Below the pieces are notes generated by a model. That model was not told the DNA's origin, ran no database searches, and worked only from the letters and a program-made list of their open reading frames with translations. Below, in pieces: positions 42,370 through 50,791 of a stretch of 64,000 nt of DNA. The translations under genes and the position numbers were made by a program. Origin of the DNA: Nitrospinae bacterium AH_259_B05_G02_I21 (GTDB lineage Bacteria; JADFOP01); the NCBI GenBank assembly GCA_027717595.1, contig JALLOF010000005.1, positions 1-64,000 of the forward strand. Reading direction: 5' to 3'. Within the stretch, counting starts at the first letter, position 1. Each line of letters begins with the position of its first letter.

Positions 42370-43332
42370 ATGTTTCCACAACAGCTCATCAACGGCCTCA
42401 CGCTGGGCAGCGTATATGCGCTCGTAGCCGTCGGCTACACGATGGTCTACGGCATCATCCAGCTCATAAATTTTGCCCACGGCGAAATCTACATGATTGG
42501 GGCCTACCTCGCCTTCACCGCCATCGCGGTGCTACACCTACCTTTTCCCGCGGCCCTGCTGCTCAGCATGGCGAGCTGTGCTCTGCTAGGGGTTGCCATC
42601 GATTTCGTGGCCTATCGACCGCTGCGAAAGGCCCCCCGCCTTGCGGCCCTCATCACCGCCATCGGGATGAGCCTCTTTCTCCAAAACATCGCCCAGGCCA
42701 TCTGGGGCGCCAACACCCGACCCTTCCCCTTTGAGGCGATCCCCAAGTTCTTCTATGCCAGCGCCTTCTCTCTCGTACAGGTCGGCGGCGCGACGGTGGC
42801 CACGGTCGGCGAAATTCCAACCGAGGTGGCCGCCCGACCGGACCTCACCATCGTGCTTCAGATTTCCTGGCTCCAGGTGGTCATCCTCACCGTCAGCCTG
42901 CTGTTGATGGTGGGCCTCCACCTCATCGTCCACCGCACCCGCATCGGCACCGCCATGCGGGCCTGCGCCCAAGACCAGATGATGGCGAGCCTCGTCGGCA
43001 TCAACGTAAACCGCGTCATCGGCTTCACCTTCGCTTTGGGCAGCGCCCTAGGCGCCGCCGCCGGGGTGCTCGTAGGGGTGTACTACAACGCCATATTCCC
43101 CACCATGGGCTACCGGGTCGGCGTGGTGGCCTTCGCCGCCGCGGTGCTCGGGGGGATCGGCAACGTGGTCGGAGCCATCCTCGGCGGTCTCATCCTCGGC
43201 CTGGCCGAGGCCCTCGGGGCGGCCTACATAAGCTCGGAGTACCGCTACGCCATCGCCTACGCCATCATGATCTTAGTCATCGTCTTCAAACCATCGGGGC
43301 TGATGGGGTCCCCGGCCGCCGAGCGGACATAG
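42370..43332 (+). CDS. livH: Branched-chain amino acid ABC transporter permease LivH
   Basis: The 320-residue inner-membrane permease has about eight hydrophobic segments and the LivH signatures LINGLTLGSVYALVAVGYTM at the N-terminus, FAHGEIYMIGAY, MRACAQDQMMASLVGINVNR (the cytoplasmic loop that contacts the ATPase) and AAVLGGIGNVVGAILGGL. Length and start (ATG 42370) fit the family. It opens a tight livHMGF run whose genes are 12 bp apart or overlap. Confidence 0.95.
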   Translation: MFPQQLINGLTLGSVYALVAVGYTMVYGIIQLINFAHGEIYMIGAYLAFTAIAVLHLPFPAALLLSMASCALLGVAIDFVAYRPLRKAPRLAALITAIGMSLFLQNIAQAIWGANTRPFPFEAIPKFFYASAFSLVQVGGATVATVGEIPTEVAARPDLTIVLQISWLQVVILTVSLLLMVGLHLIVHRTRIGTAMRACAQDQMMASLVGINVNRVIGFTFALGSALGAAAGVLVGVYYNAIFPTMGYRVGVVAFAAAVLGGIGNVVGAILGGLILGLAEALGAAYISSEYRYAIAYAIMILVIVFKPSGLMGSPAAERT

Positions 43333-43344
43333 GGGGGAGCGGAC

Positions 43345-44402
43345 TTGGCACCTCGTCAAGCCATCAGGCATCGGGCGGGCGCCCTGTGGGACCGAGGCGC
43401 TCATTGGATGGAAGCCCGCCGCCGGCTCGTCCTCGCGGTCGCCTGCGCGATGGTCCTCGTCGGCCCGCTCCTGCTCGGGGGCTACCCGCTGCGGGTCGCC
43501 ATCACCATCATGCTCTATATGGTGCTGGCCCTCGGCCTCAACATCATCCCGGGCTTTTGCGGGCTGCTCGATCTCGGCTTCGTCGGCTTCTACGGGATCG
43601 GCGCCTACACGGCGGGCCTACTCATCCTGAAGCTGGGCTTCAGCTTCTGGCTTGTGCTGCCCCTGGCGGCCCTCAACGGCGCAATCTGGGGGATTCTGCT
43701 CGGGGCGCCCACCCTGCGGCTCACAGGCGATTACTTCGCCATCGTGACCTTCGGGTTCTCCGAGATCGTGGTGCTCGTCATCACCAACTGGGTCAGCCTC
43801 ACCCGGGGCCCCATGGGGCTGCCCGGCATTGCACCTCCCAGCCTCTTCGGCCACACCTTCAACGGCGAGACTCCCTACTACTACACGATCTTCGGCCTGG
43901 TGGTGCTCACGGTAATCCTGTGCCGCCGGCTCGCCGACTCGCGCCTCGGAAGGGCCTTCTTCGCCATCCGGGAGGACGAGGTCGCGGCGGCCCACTGCGG
44001 GATTCCCATCATACAGACCAAGGTCATCGCCTTTGCCATCAGCGCTTCGCTGGGGGCGGTCGGCGGGGCGTTCTTCGCCGCCTGGTTCACCTTCATCAGC
44101 CCCAACATGTTCAAGTTTTGGGAGAGCGTATTCATCCTCTGCATGATTGTGCTCGGGGGGATGGGCTCGATCCCCGGGACCATGCTCGGAGCCACGATCC
44201 TCATCCTCCTGCAGGAGACGCTCAGGCCCTTTGGGGTGCTGCGCTACGTCATCTTTGGGGTGCTGCTCGTCCTCATGATGCGCTTTCGTCCGGCGGGCCT
44301 TCTGGCCGTCGAGCGCGTCCGGGGCGAGATGCGTCCCCTGGAGCACGAGCGACCCTCACAGGCCCGCCGGCCCAAGCCGGGGGAAGATCAGGAGGTCCCG
44401 TC

Positions 44403-44406
<4 letters not shown>
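43345..44406 (+). CDS. livM: Branched-chain amino acid ABC transporter permease LivM
   Basis: This 353-residue permease has the LivM features YMVLALGLNIIPGFCGLLDLG, FYGIGAYTAGLL, LTGDYFAIVTFGFSEI and the ATPase-contact loop AIREDEVAAAHCGI. A TTG at 43345 with GGGGGGAG upstream is the best start, since the first ATG in frame falls only after a basic stretch at residue 25; that ATG is the alternative. A charged 25-residue C-terminal tail extends past the last membrane helix. Its stop overlaps the GTG start of livG. Confidence 0.95.
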
Positions 44407-45177
<771 letters not shown>

Positions 45178-45185
<8 letters not shown>

Positions 45186-45882
45186 GCTTCGCGGTGTCAC
45201 GACCGCCTACGGGCTCCTGGAGGCCGTCAAGGGCGTGGACATCTCCATCCGCGACGGCGAGATCGCCTGCCTCATCGGAGCCAACGGGGCCGGCAAATCA
45301 ACCACCCTGCTGACCATCGCCGGGGTCCTTCGGCCACTTAGAGGGACGATCGCCCTGGAGGGACACCGAATCGACGGCCTCTCGGCGGATAACATCGTGC
45401 AAAGGGGGGTGAGCCTCGTGCCCGAAGGGCGGCGCATCTTCCCGGACCTGACGGTGGCGGAGAATCTCTCTCTCGGGGCCTACGCCCGGCGCGACCGGGC
45501 CGCTATAGCCAACGACCTCGAATGGGTCTTCGGCCTCTTCCCCCATCTCGCCGAGCGCAAAGGCCAAAAGGGCGGGACCCTCTCGGGCGGAGAGCAGCAG
45601 ATGCTCGCCATCGGCCGGGCCCTCATGGCCCACCCGCGCCTGCTCCTGCTCGATGAGCCCTCCCTGGGGCTGGCGCCCAGAATCGTCGAGCAGATATTCG
45701 AGATTCTCGTCGAAATCAACCGGCGGGGGACGACCCTCTTTCTCGTCGAGCAAAACGCCCACCTGGCCCTCACCGTAGCCCAGACGGGCTACGTCATGGA
45801 GACCGGAAGGATCGTGCTCCACGACCGGGCGGACCGCCTCATCAAGCACCCGCAGGTGCGCTCGGCCTACCTCGGGGAGTAA
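45178..45882 (+). CDS. livF: ABC transporter ATP-binding protein LivF
   Basis: The 234-residue second ATPase shows Walker A GANGAGKSTTLLTI, signature LSGGEQQMLAIGRALM and Walker B LLLLDEPSLGLAP, with the LivF-type GVSLVPEGRRIFPDLTV. Short length and absence of the LivG insertion are normal. It ends the liv cluster; no terminator with a U-tract follows. Confidence 0.95.
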
Positions 45883-45944
45883 GGGGGATCTAGTATAGGC
45901 AGGATTACATGATGTTATTGGCCTCGATGGGTCTTCGACCTACT

Positions 45945-45973
45945 AGGGGCAAATAATCCCGAAATCGGCCCTC
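45945..45973 (+). repeat. Short intergenic repeat shared with 47387-47417
   Basis: AGGGGC-AAATAATCCCGAAAT resembles AGGGGCCAAATAACCCCGAAAT at 47387, same orientation. Both lie in AT-richer spacers around the STAS and DUF502 genes. Confidence 0.5.
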
Positions 45974-46001
45974 TCGCCAACTAATCCAGCAGTCGTCCTT
46001 C

Positions 46002-46340
46002 TTAAGTCAAATCCTTCAAGGCCGCTTCACGAGTATCAAAAATTTCAAACAGGTCCTCCAGGTTGGCCAACTTGAGGACGTGTATGATCGGTGGGGTCAT
46101 CCCGGAAAGCCGGAAGGGAATCTCGCTTCGGAGGGAGTATTGAAGGCCCTCTATCAAAGTCGCAACTCCGGAAGAGTCCATGAAGCTAACACCCGAGAGG
46201 TCGAGCACTATGGCCACCGGATTCTCGGCGAAGAGAGGGATGAGGGCTTTGTGTAATTCGGGCGAAGCGTTCCATCCGATTTCGCCTGAGACGGCCAAGA
46301 TGACAACGCCGCCGTCCGTATGCTCGACGCTGATCTCCAT
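46002..46340 (-). CDS. STAS-domain anti-sigma factor antagonist
   Basis: The 112-residue protein is a single STAS domain of the SpoIIAA/RsbV type: IVLDLSGVSFMDSSGVATLIEG carries the phosphorylatable serine (S56 or S57 in MDSSG). In partner-switching systems an unphosphorylated antagonist binds an anti-sigma kinase and frees the sigma factor. No kinase or phosphatase gene is near, so the partners are elsewhere. Convergent with livF. Confidence 0.9.
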   Translation of the reverse strand: MEISVEHTDGGVVILAVSGEIGWNASPELHKALIPLFAENPVAIVLDLSGVSFMDSSGVATLIEGLQYSLRSEIPFRLSGMTPPIIHVLKLANLEDLFEIFDTREAALKDLT

Positions 46341-46535
46341 GAAAGACTCCTATAGCTGCTGGGATGAGGCACCTTATCAGAGAATATGCAGCAGCGCTTC
46401 TCTGGCCAAGTCAGAATCCTCTCAACATCATACTATCCCATGACGAGCAAGGGGAACAGCGAAAACAACCCGGACACACGATGAAATCGCCCCCAGTAAC
46501 ACTGAAAAACCAAGAGGCAATTCCGAGGAGAAATG

Positions 46536-47225
46536 TCAACTATCCTTTAGTTGGGAAGGTTCCTTGGGCGCGTCGGCGCTTTTATCATAATTCATACTTT
46601 CCGGAGCGACTGCGCCTCCAGAGATGATGAACGTCATCGCCTCGTCCATCGTCCAGTTCGTAGACGTCACTTTATCAAGTGGCACAATTTCCAGATATCC
46701 CGAGGTGGGGTTTGGCGTGGTTGGAACGTAAACCGCTGCCAGCTCCCTCCCGGTATCATCATCCACCAGGGTACGTGTCACAAAGCCTACGGTTTTCATC
46801 TCCGGAGAGGGGAAATCGATCAGAACCACGCGCTGAACTCCATCCGGTTTTTGCTGCAAGGCCTCAAGAAACGTTTTAACAGCTCCATAGATAGTGTGCA
46901 CTATTGGAATCCTGTCCATAACGGCATCGAACATTGCAATGAGCCGACGCCCGACCACCTGCGCCGCAAGCCACCCGATTAAATAAAAAGAAACCAGAAT
47001 CAAGACCACAGCGATAGCCGACTGAAACCATGGATGTATCAACCAATCCGAGAGCGATGGTGCGTAGGGGCGCAGTCCGTTGGCGAACCAGGCCACAACA
47101 GGACCGCCTAAATTGGTCAACAACTCCAGCAGGAACTCGAATATCAGCCAGGTGACCCAGATGGGAACAATGGTCAGTACGCCCGCCAGTACATATTTCC
47201 TTACCGATGAAAGGATGGATCTCAC
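46536..47225 (-). CDS. DUF502 membrane protein
   Basis: The 229-residue protein has two membrane segments, one at about residues 12-38 (GVLTIVPIWVTWLIFEFLL) and one at about 66-90 (SAIAVVLILVSFYLIGWLAA), and the DUF502 soluble domain with DRIPIVHTIYGAVKTFLEAL, VVLIDFPSPEMKTVGFVTR and VYVPTTPNPTSGYLEIVP. DUF502 proteins are widespread, of unknown function. The GTG at 47225 gives the usual N-terminus (VRSILSSVRKY, read as Met); the frame is open to 47297. The last 20 residues are polar. Confidence 0.85.
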   Translation of the reverse strand: MRSILSSVRKYVLAGVLTIVPIWVTWLIFEFLLELLTNLGGPVVAWFANGLRPYAPSLSDWLIHPWFQSAIAVVLILVSFYLIGWLAAQVVGRRLIAMFDAVMDRIPIVHTIYGAVKTFLEALQQKPDGVQRVVLIDFPSPEMKTVGFVTRTLVDDDTGRELAAVYVPTTPNPTSGYLEIVPLDKVTSTNWTMDEAMTFIISGGAVAPESMNYDKSADAPKEPSQLKDS

Positions 47226-47483
47226 GATTTTATTGCAACCCCACCTGAGATATTGAGCCTGCAAAATATGTAATACACAAAACTTGTTGTCAAGCAAGAG
47301 TGATCATCAAAGTGTGGTTATTGGTGGTTTGTCGAGATAGAGTTTCTATAACACGATGAAATCGCCCCTTGTGGTCCTTTACCTCCAGGGGCCAAATAAC
47401 CCCGAAATCTGACCCTCAGCGCATGTGGGTGGTTACCCCATAGCGAAGGCCCTCAAAAAAATACACATCCTTATAAAAAGCTC

Positions 47484-47511
47484 TTGCATTTCTCTGCCAA
47501 ATCCGTAAAAT
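47484..47511 (+). promoter_or_regulatory. Sigma-70-type promoter of the candidate small RNA
   Basis: TTGCAT (47484-47489) and TAAAAT (47506-47511) with a 16-bp spacer. Expected transcription start near 47518. Confidence 0.6.
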
Positions 47512-47517
47512 AGCGCT

Positions 47518-47611
47518 TTGTGTGTCCGGGGACGTTTTTCCCGGCAACACATATAAATAGTTCACTTGCAAATGGTTGCGAGCCCATGGGCCCTCGAGGG
47601 CCCCTTTTTTT
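47518..47611 (+). ncRNA. Candidate ~95-nt small RNA
   Basis: Between the promoter and a terminator, three stems can be drawn: TGTGT.CCGGG (47521-47530) with CCCGG.ACACA (47540-47551, two-base bulge); CTTGCAA (47565-47571) with TTGCGAG (47576-47582) around an ATGG loop; and the terminator stem. No open frame of note lies within. It matches no RNA family I recognise; it could be an independent small RNA or a terminated leader of the kinase-like gene downstream. Confidence 0.45.
47588..47611 (+). terminator. Rho-independent terminator of the candidate small RNA
   Basis: GGGCCC TCGA GGGCCC (47588-47603), a 6-bp stem on a four-base loop, then C and seven T (47605-47611). Confidence 0.75.
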
Positions 47612-47676
47612 GGCGACCCGTCACGTTTGGAGGGAGGGCTGAGATATGAAGCGCACCATCTTCAAATTTGTGAGAT

Positions 47677-48138
47677 ATGTCGGATAGCTTGGTGTTTAAA
47701 CTTCTGATGGCAGTCATTGAAAGCAGAGCCATCGGGGACCACGATAATATCTACATAGTTGATGACGGCATAATTGGAAAAAGATGCCGGAACGAGGACC
47801 GTGCCCATAACGAATATAATATTGGAAAATATCTTCTTGATAATGAAATACAAGTCCCAAAGATGTATCAATTGATTACACCCGATTCCTTCCACCAATT
47901 CGACAATAACGCTCCGGAAGACTGGTTCATATTGATGCAAAGGATAAAGGGTGAAACCATCAACGGATTAGCTGGAACTGAGAAGAAGGAGGCTATTCAT
48001 CAGCGCAACCTAGAGTTGGAAAAAGTTTCAGCTTTAGACATCCATCATCCCGACTCCGCTCATGACGATAATTCAATATTTGATACAAAACGAAGAAAGC
48101 TATACTTAATCGATTTTGAACACTGGCGAAGATTGTAA
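47677..48138 (+). CDS. Minimal protein-kinase/phosphotransferase-fold protein
   Basis: A 153-residue AT-rich gene. The sequence looks like a shrunken kinase fold: IYIVDDGIIGKRCRNEDRAHNEY (possible ATP-site Lys and the helix Glu), a hinge WFILMQRIKGETI, and then SAHDDNSIFD with a catalytic-loop H-D-x-N pattern, followed by KLYLIDFEHW as the DFG-like motif. This is close to RIO- and APH-type kinases but about 100 residues shorter. There is no strong ribosome site at its ATG; a 13-codon frame with GGAGGGAGGG upstream ends 8 bases inside it, so translation may be coupled. Composition suggests acquisition from elsewhere. Activity is uncertain. Confidence 0.6.
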   Translation: MSDSLVFKLLMAVIESRAIGDHDNIYIVDDGIIGKRCRNEDRAHNEYNIGKYLLDNEIQVPKMYQLITPDSFHQFDNNAPEDWFILMQRIKGETINGLAGTEKKEAIHQRNLELEKVSALDIHHPDSAHDDNSIFDTKRRKLYLIDFEHWRRL

Positions 48139-48260
48139 GGCCCTTTCCATTCAATAGTCTATTCCAACCGGACTGTCCTGCTAGGCCCCCACCAACGCCA
48201 GGAGCGCCCACGGGCCCGCAAGACGCCTCATCGCTCCCCTCCCGAGCCCGACCCTTCCTG

Positions 48261-48830
48261 CTAGGCCTCCGGGACCCGGTAGAAGTAGGTCGCCTCCGGG
48301 CCGTTGGGCCCGATGTACTGGAGGGTCCTGAAGGGCTCCCAGTCGCCCACGATGTAGATGCGGCTGATGATGAGGGCCCCCGGCTTGGCGTTGGTCTGAA
48401 ACTTGGGGAAGAGCTTCTCCTGGACGAAGGGCGTCAGGTAGCAGTAGATGACGTCGTACTCGGAGAGGTCGGCGTGGTGGAAGTTTCCAAAGACGAGGCG
48501 GGCCCGCGAGCCGTTCAACCACAGGGCGATGCGGCAGACCACGTACGCCACCGGATTGAACTCGTAGCCCACCGCCTCCACGCCGCAGAGCCGCTCGGCG
48601 GCCACCAACACGCGCCCATCGCCAGCCCCTAAATCCATGAACCGCGCCCCGGCCTCTATGGGGGCCTCGGTCAGGATATGCTTGACACACCAGCGGTAGG
48701 TCGGGATGAAGGCGCTCTCGCCCGTAAGCGGTATGTAGGCCAGGACCGATAGGAAATAGAGAGCGCAACCCACGATGAGCAGTATGAAAAGCCACTTAAT
48801 CGCAACAACGACAAGCGGTTCCACTGGCAA
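48261..48830 (-). CDS. Membrane-anchored SAM-dependent methyltransferase
   Basis: The 189-residue protein has one N-terminal membrane helix (WLFILLIVGCALYFLSVLAYI), then a small class I methyltransferase domain: motif I FMDLGAGDGRVLVAAE (64-79), GYEFNPVAYVVCRIAL (acidic ribose-binding residue), and a YDVIYCYLTPFVQEKL stretch in place of the usual motif IV. Related short proteins have been linked to protein lysine methylation, but the substrate here is unknown. The alternative frame at 48181-48795 lacks any motif and is rejected. Confidence 0.75.
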   Translation of the reverse strand: MPVEPLVVVAIKWLFILLIVGCALYFLSVLAYIPLTGESAFIPTYRWCVKHILTEAPIEAGARFMDLGAGDGRVLVAAERLCGVEAVGYEFNPVAYVVCRIALWLNGSRARLVFGNFHHADLSEYDVIYCYLTPFVQEKLFPKFQTNAKPGALIISRIYIVGDWEPFRTLQYIGPNGPEATYFYRVPEA

Positions 48831-49003
48831 GCTCCCAAGGTCTCAAAGGCTCCATTCTAGAGCCAGGCTCCGGCTCATGTCAAAACGCCCCCCGGGCAGC
48901 GCACAGCGGCCTCCCGCGCCCTCAACCATTTCGCCCTGCTTCCGATAAGAAACTGAAAAGAGTTTGGAAACAAACGAAGTATATCTGCGCAAAGGAGGAT
49001 GTC

Positions 49004-49666
49004 ATGTCGCTGAAGGTCGAAATACTTGAGAAAAGCTTTCAGGAAGTGGCACCCCATGCCGAGGAGTTCGTGGCTGACTTCTACGAGCGGCTCTTCACCA
49101 TGTTCCCCGAGGCGCAGCACCTGTTCAAAGACACCGACATGAAAGCCCAGCGCACGAAGCTCATCGGGGCCCTGGCGATGGTCATAAAAAATCTCCGGAA
49201 TACCAAGATAGTGAGCATGGCCCTCCAGGATTTGGGACGGCGCCATGAGGAGATGGGCGTCGAGCGAGAACACTACCCAATGGCCGGCGCGGCCCTTCTG
49301 GAGACCTTCGCGGGCTTCTTCAGGGAGAAGTGGACCCCGGATGTCAAGGAGGCGTGGGAGACCACGTCTCCTGTGCGCCTTCATTCATCCCGCTCGGGCT
49401 CATCGGCCCAGCCGCCCGCGAAATCAGGGGCGAAAGCTATGGGCGGCGCGGACAAAGTTGACGGCTGCCTGCGGCTGGGAGCCGAAGTGGAGGTGAATGT
49501 AGCTGGCCAAGGCCCCACCGATCCTATAACCCTCTGCGGCCGGCAGGCCGGGTCCCTCGATGTGGTAGGTCCGCTCCACCTCGGGAGGCATCGGCTCCAT
49601 CTCCGAGTGGTGGAATTCGTGCCCCCGGACCCTCTGGCCCGCCGCCAGCAGGGGGCTGTCGGCTGA
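49004..49666 (+). CDS. Single-domain globin with an abnormal C-terminal tail
   Basis: Residues 1-120 are a bacterial haemoglobin of the Vitreoscilla/flavohaemoglobin type: Tyr at B10 (FYERLF), the DMKAQRTKL E-helix with Gln at E7, the proximal His in LGRRHEEMGV, and HYPMAGAALLETFAGFF. The normal end of helix H is missing after KEAWE; from about 49370 the frame goes on for 100 residues of unrelated, Arg/Pro/Gly-rich sequence that is the antisense of the 3' end of cobB. Either the gene was cut by a rearrangement or the tail is just read-through to a distant stop. GGAGGATGTC precedes the ATG. Roles of such globins: oxygen or NO handling. Confidence 0.75.
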   Translation: MSLKVEILEKSFQEVAPHAEEFVADFYERLFTMFPEAQHLFKDTDMKAQRTKLIGALAMVIKNLRNTKIVSMALQDLGRRHEEMGVEREHYPMAGAALLETFAGFFREKWTPDVKEAWETTSPVRLHSSRSGSSAQPPAKSGAKAMGGADKVDGCLRLGAEVEVNVAGQGPTDPITLCGRQAGSLDVVGPLHLGRHRLHLRVVEFVPPDPLARRQQGAVG

Positions 49667-50791
49667 GGCCACCACCTCCCGATAGCCCAGGGCCCTGAGA
49701 GCGGGCAGCATCCGGGCCCGGGTCGGAAAGATGCCGACCATGGGATGGGCCCGTCCCTCAAGGTCCTCGATCTCTCGGGCCAGGTACATGAAGCCGCCGC
49801 ACTCGGCGTAGATGGGCCCGCCGGCCTCAGCGAACTCCCTGATCTGGGTCATCAGAGATGCGTTGGCCGACAGCGCCTTGGCGTGAAGCTCCGGGTACCC
49901 GCCTCCCAGGTAGATCGCTCGCGCCCCCTCCGGCAAGGTGCCATCCCTCAAAGGACTGAAGAAGACCAGCCGCGCCCCGGCCGCCTCCAGCAGCTCCAGG
50001 TTGGCCGGGTAATAGAAGGCGAAGGCCTCGTCGCGGGCCACGGCCACGGGCACCCCGTTGGCGACCGGCTCGACGGCCGGCACCTCGGACGGCCCCACCC
50101 CCCCGGCGCGCTCGGCAACCGCCAGGATCCGCTCGAGGTCTAGGCCCTCTTCAATCTCGCGGGCGAGTGTGGCGAAAAACCCCTCATCGACGGGACGCTC
50201 CTCAGCCAACACCAGCCCCAGGTGGCGCTCGGGAATCACGAAGGCCTCCTTCATGGGCAGGGCCCCCACCACGGCCGCCCGGCAGCGGCCCTCCACGGCC
50301 TCCTCAAGGTAGGCCAGATGCGACGGGCCCGCCACCCGGTTGAAGACGACCCCGGCGAGGTCGAGCTGCGGGTCGAACTGCTCGTAGCCAAGCACCACGG
50401 CCCCTGCGCTTCGGGCCATTGCCCAGGCGTCAACGACGAGGAGCGCAGGGCTTGAGCACCACTTGGCCACCTGAGCGGTGCTTCCCGCCTCATCCGAGCC
50501 CCCCAGGCCGTCGAACAGGCCCATGACCCCCTCGATGATGGCCACATCGGCGCGAGCGGCGTGGGTGGCGAACTCGTGGAGGAGGACGGGCCGGGGGAGC
50601 ATCCAGCTATCGAGGGTGCGGCACGGCCGGCCCGAGGCGAGGGTCAAGAACGTGGGGTCGATGAAGTCCGGGCCCACCTTGAACGTCTGGACCCGCAATC
50701 CCCTATTCCTAAAGGCGGCCGCCAGGCCCGAGGCCAGCAGGGTCTTGCCCACCCCGCTGTGTGTGCCGGCCACGGTCAGGCAGGGAGTCAT
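49424..50791 (-). CDS. cobB: Cobyrinate a,c-diamide synthase
   Basis: This 455-residue ATP- and glutamine-dependent enzyme amidates the a and c carboxylates of cobyrinate during cobalamin synthesis (CobB/CbiA). The P-loop GTHSGVGKT is at 9-17, the synthetase has KVGPDFIDPTFL and IIEGVMGLFDG, and the glutaminase domain shows YAECGGFMYL with the nucleophilic Cys and SYIHLHF with the His. It lies directly downstream of cobQ with an ATGA overlap. Its last 240 bases lie under the globin gene's tail on the other strand. Confidence 0.95.
   Translation of the reverse strand: MTPCLTVAGTHSGVGKTLLASGLAAAFRNRGLRVQTFKVGPDFIDPTFLTLASGRPCRTLDSWMLPRPVLLHEFATHAARADVAIIEGVMGLFDGLGGSDEAGSTAQVAKWCSSPALLVVDAWAMARSAGAVVLGYEQFDPQLDLAGVVFNRVAGPSHLAYLEEAVEGRCRAAVVGALPMKEAFVIPERHLGLVLAEERPVDEGFFATLAREIEEGLDLERILAVAERAGGVGPSEVPAVEPVANGVPVAVARDEAFAFYYPANLELLEAAGARLVFFSPLRDGTLPEGARAIYLGGGYPELHAKALSANASLMTQIREFAEAGGPIYAECGGFMYLAREIEDLEGRAHPMVGIFPTRARMLPALRALGYREVVASADSPLLAAGQRVRGHEFHHSEMEPMPPEVERTYHIEGPGLPAAEGYRIGGALASYIHLHFGSQPQAAVNFVRAAHSFRP

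Larger units (their letters stand above)
47226..47676. other. Intergenic region with candidate small RNA
   Basis: AT-richer spacer between divergent genes. It holds a block (47387-47417, AGGGGC..AAATAA.CCCGAAATC) also present at 45945-45973, and ACACGATGAAATCGCCCC (47351-47368) also present at 46476-46493. A promoter, hairpins and a terminator follow (47484-47611). A 13-codon frame (47646-47687) with a strong ribosome site overlaps the start of the kinase-like gene. Confidence 0.6.

Noticed and set aside
48181-48795. 204-codon minus-strand frame overlapping the membrane methyltransferase
   Set aside because: The other frame holds the SAM-binding motif and membrane helix; this one is Arg/Pro/Gly-rich shadow.
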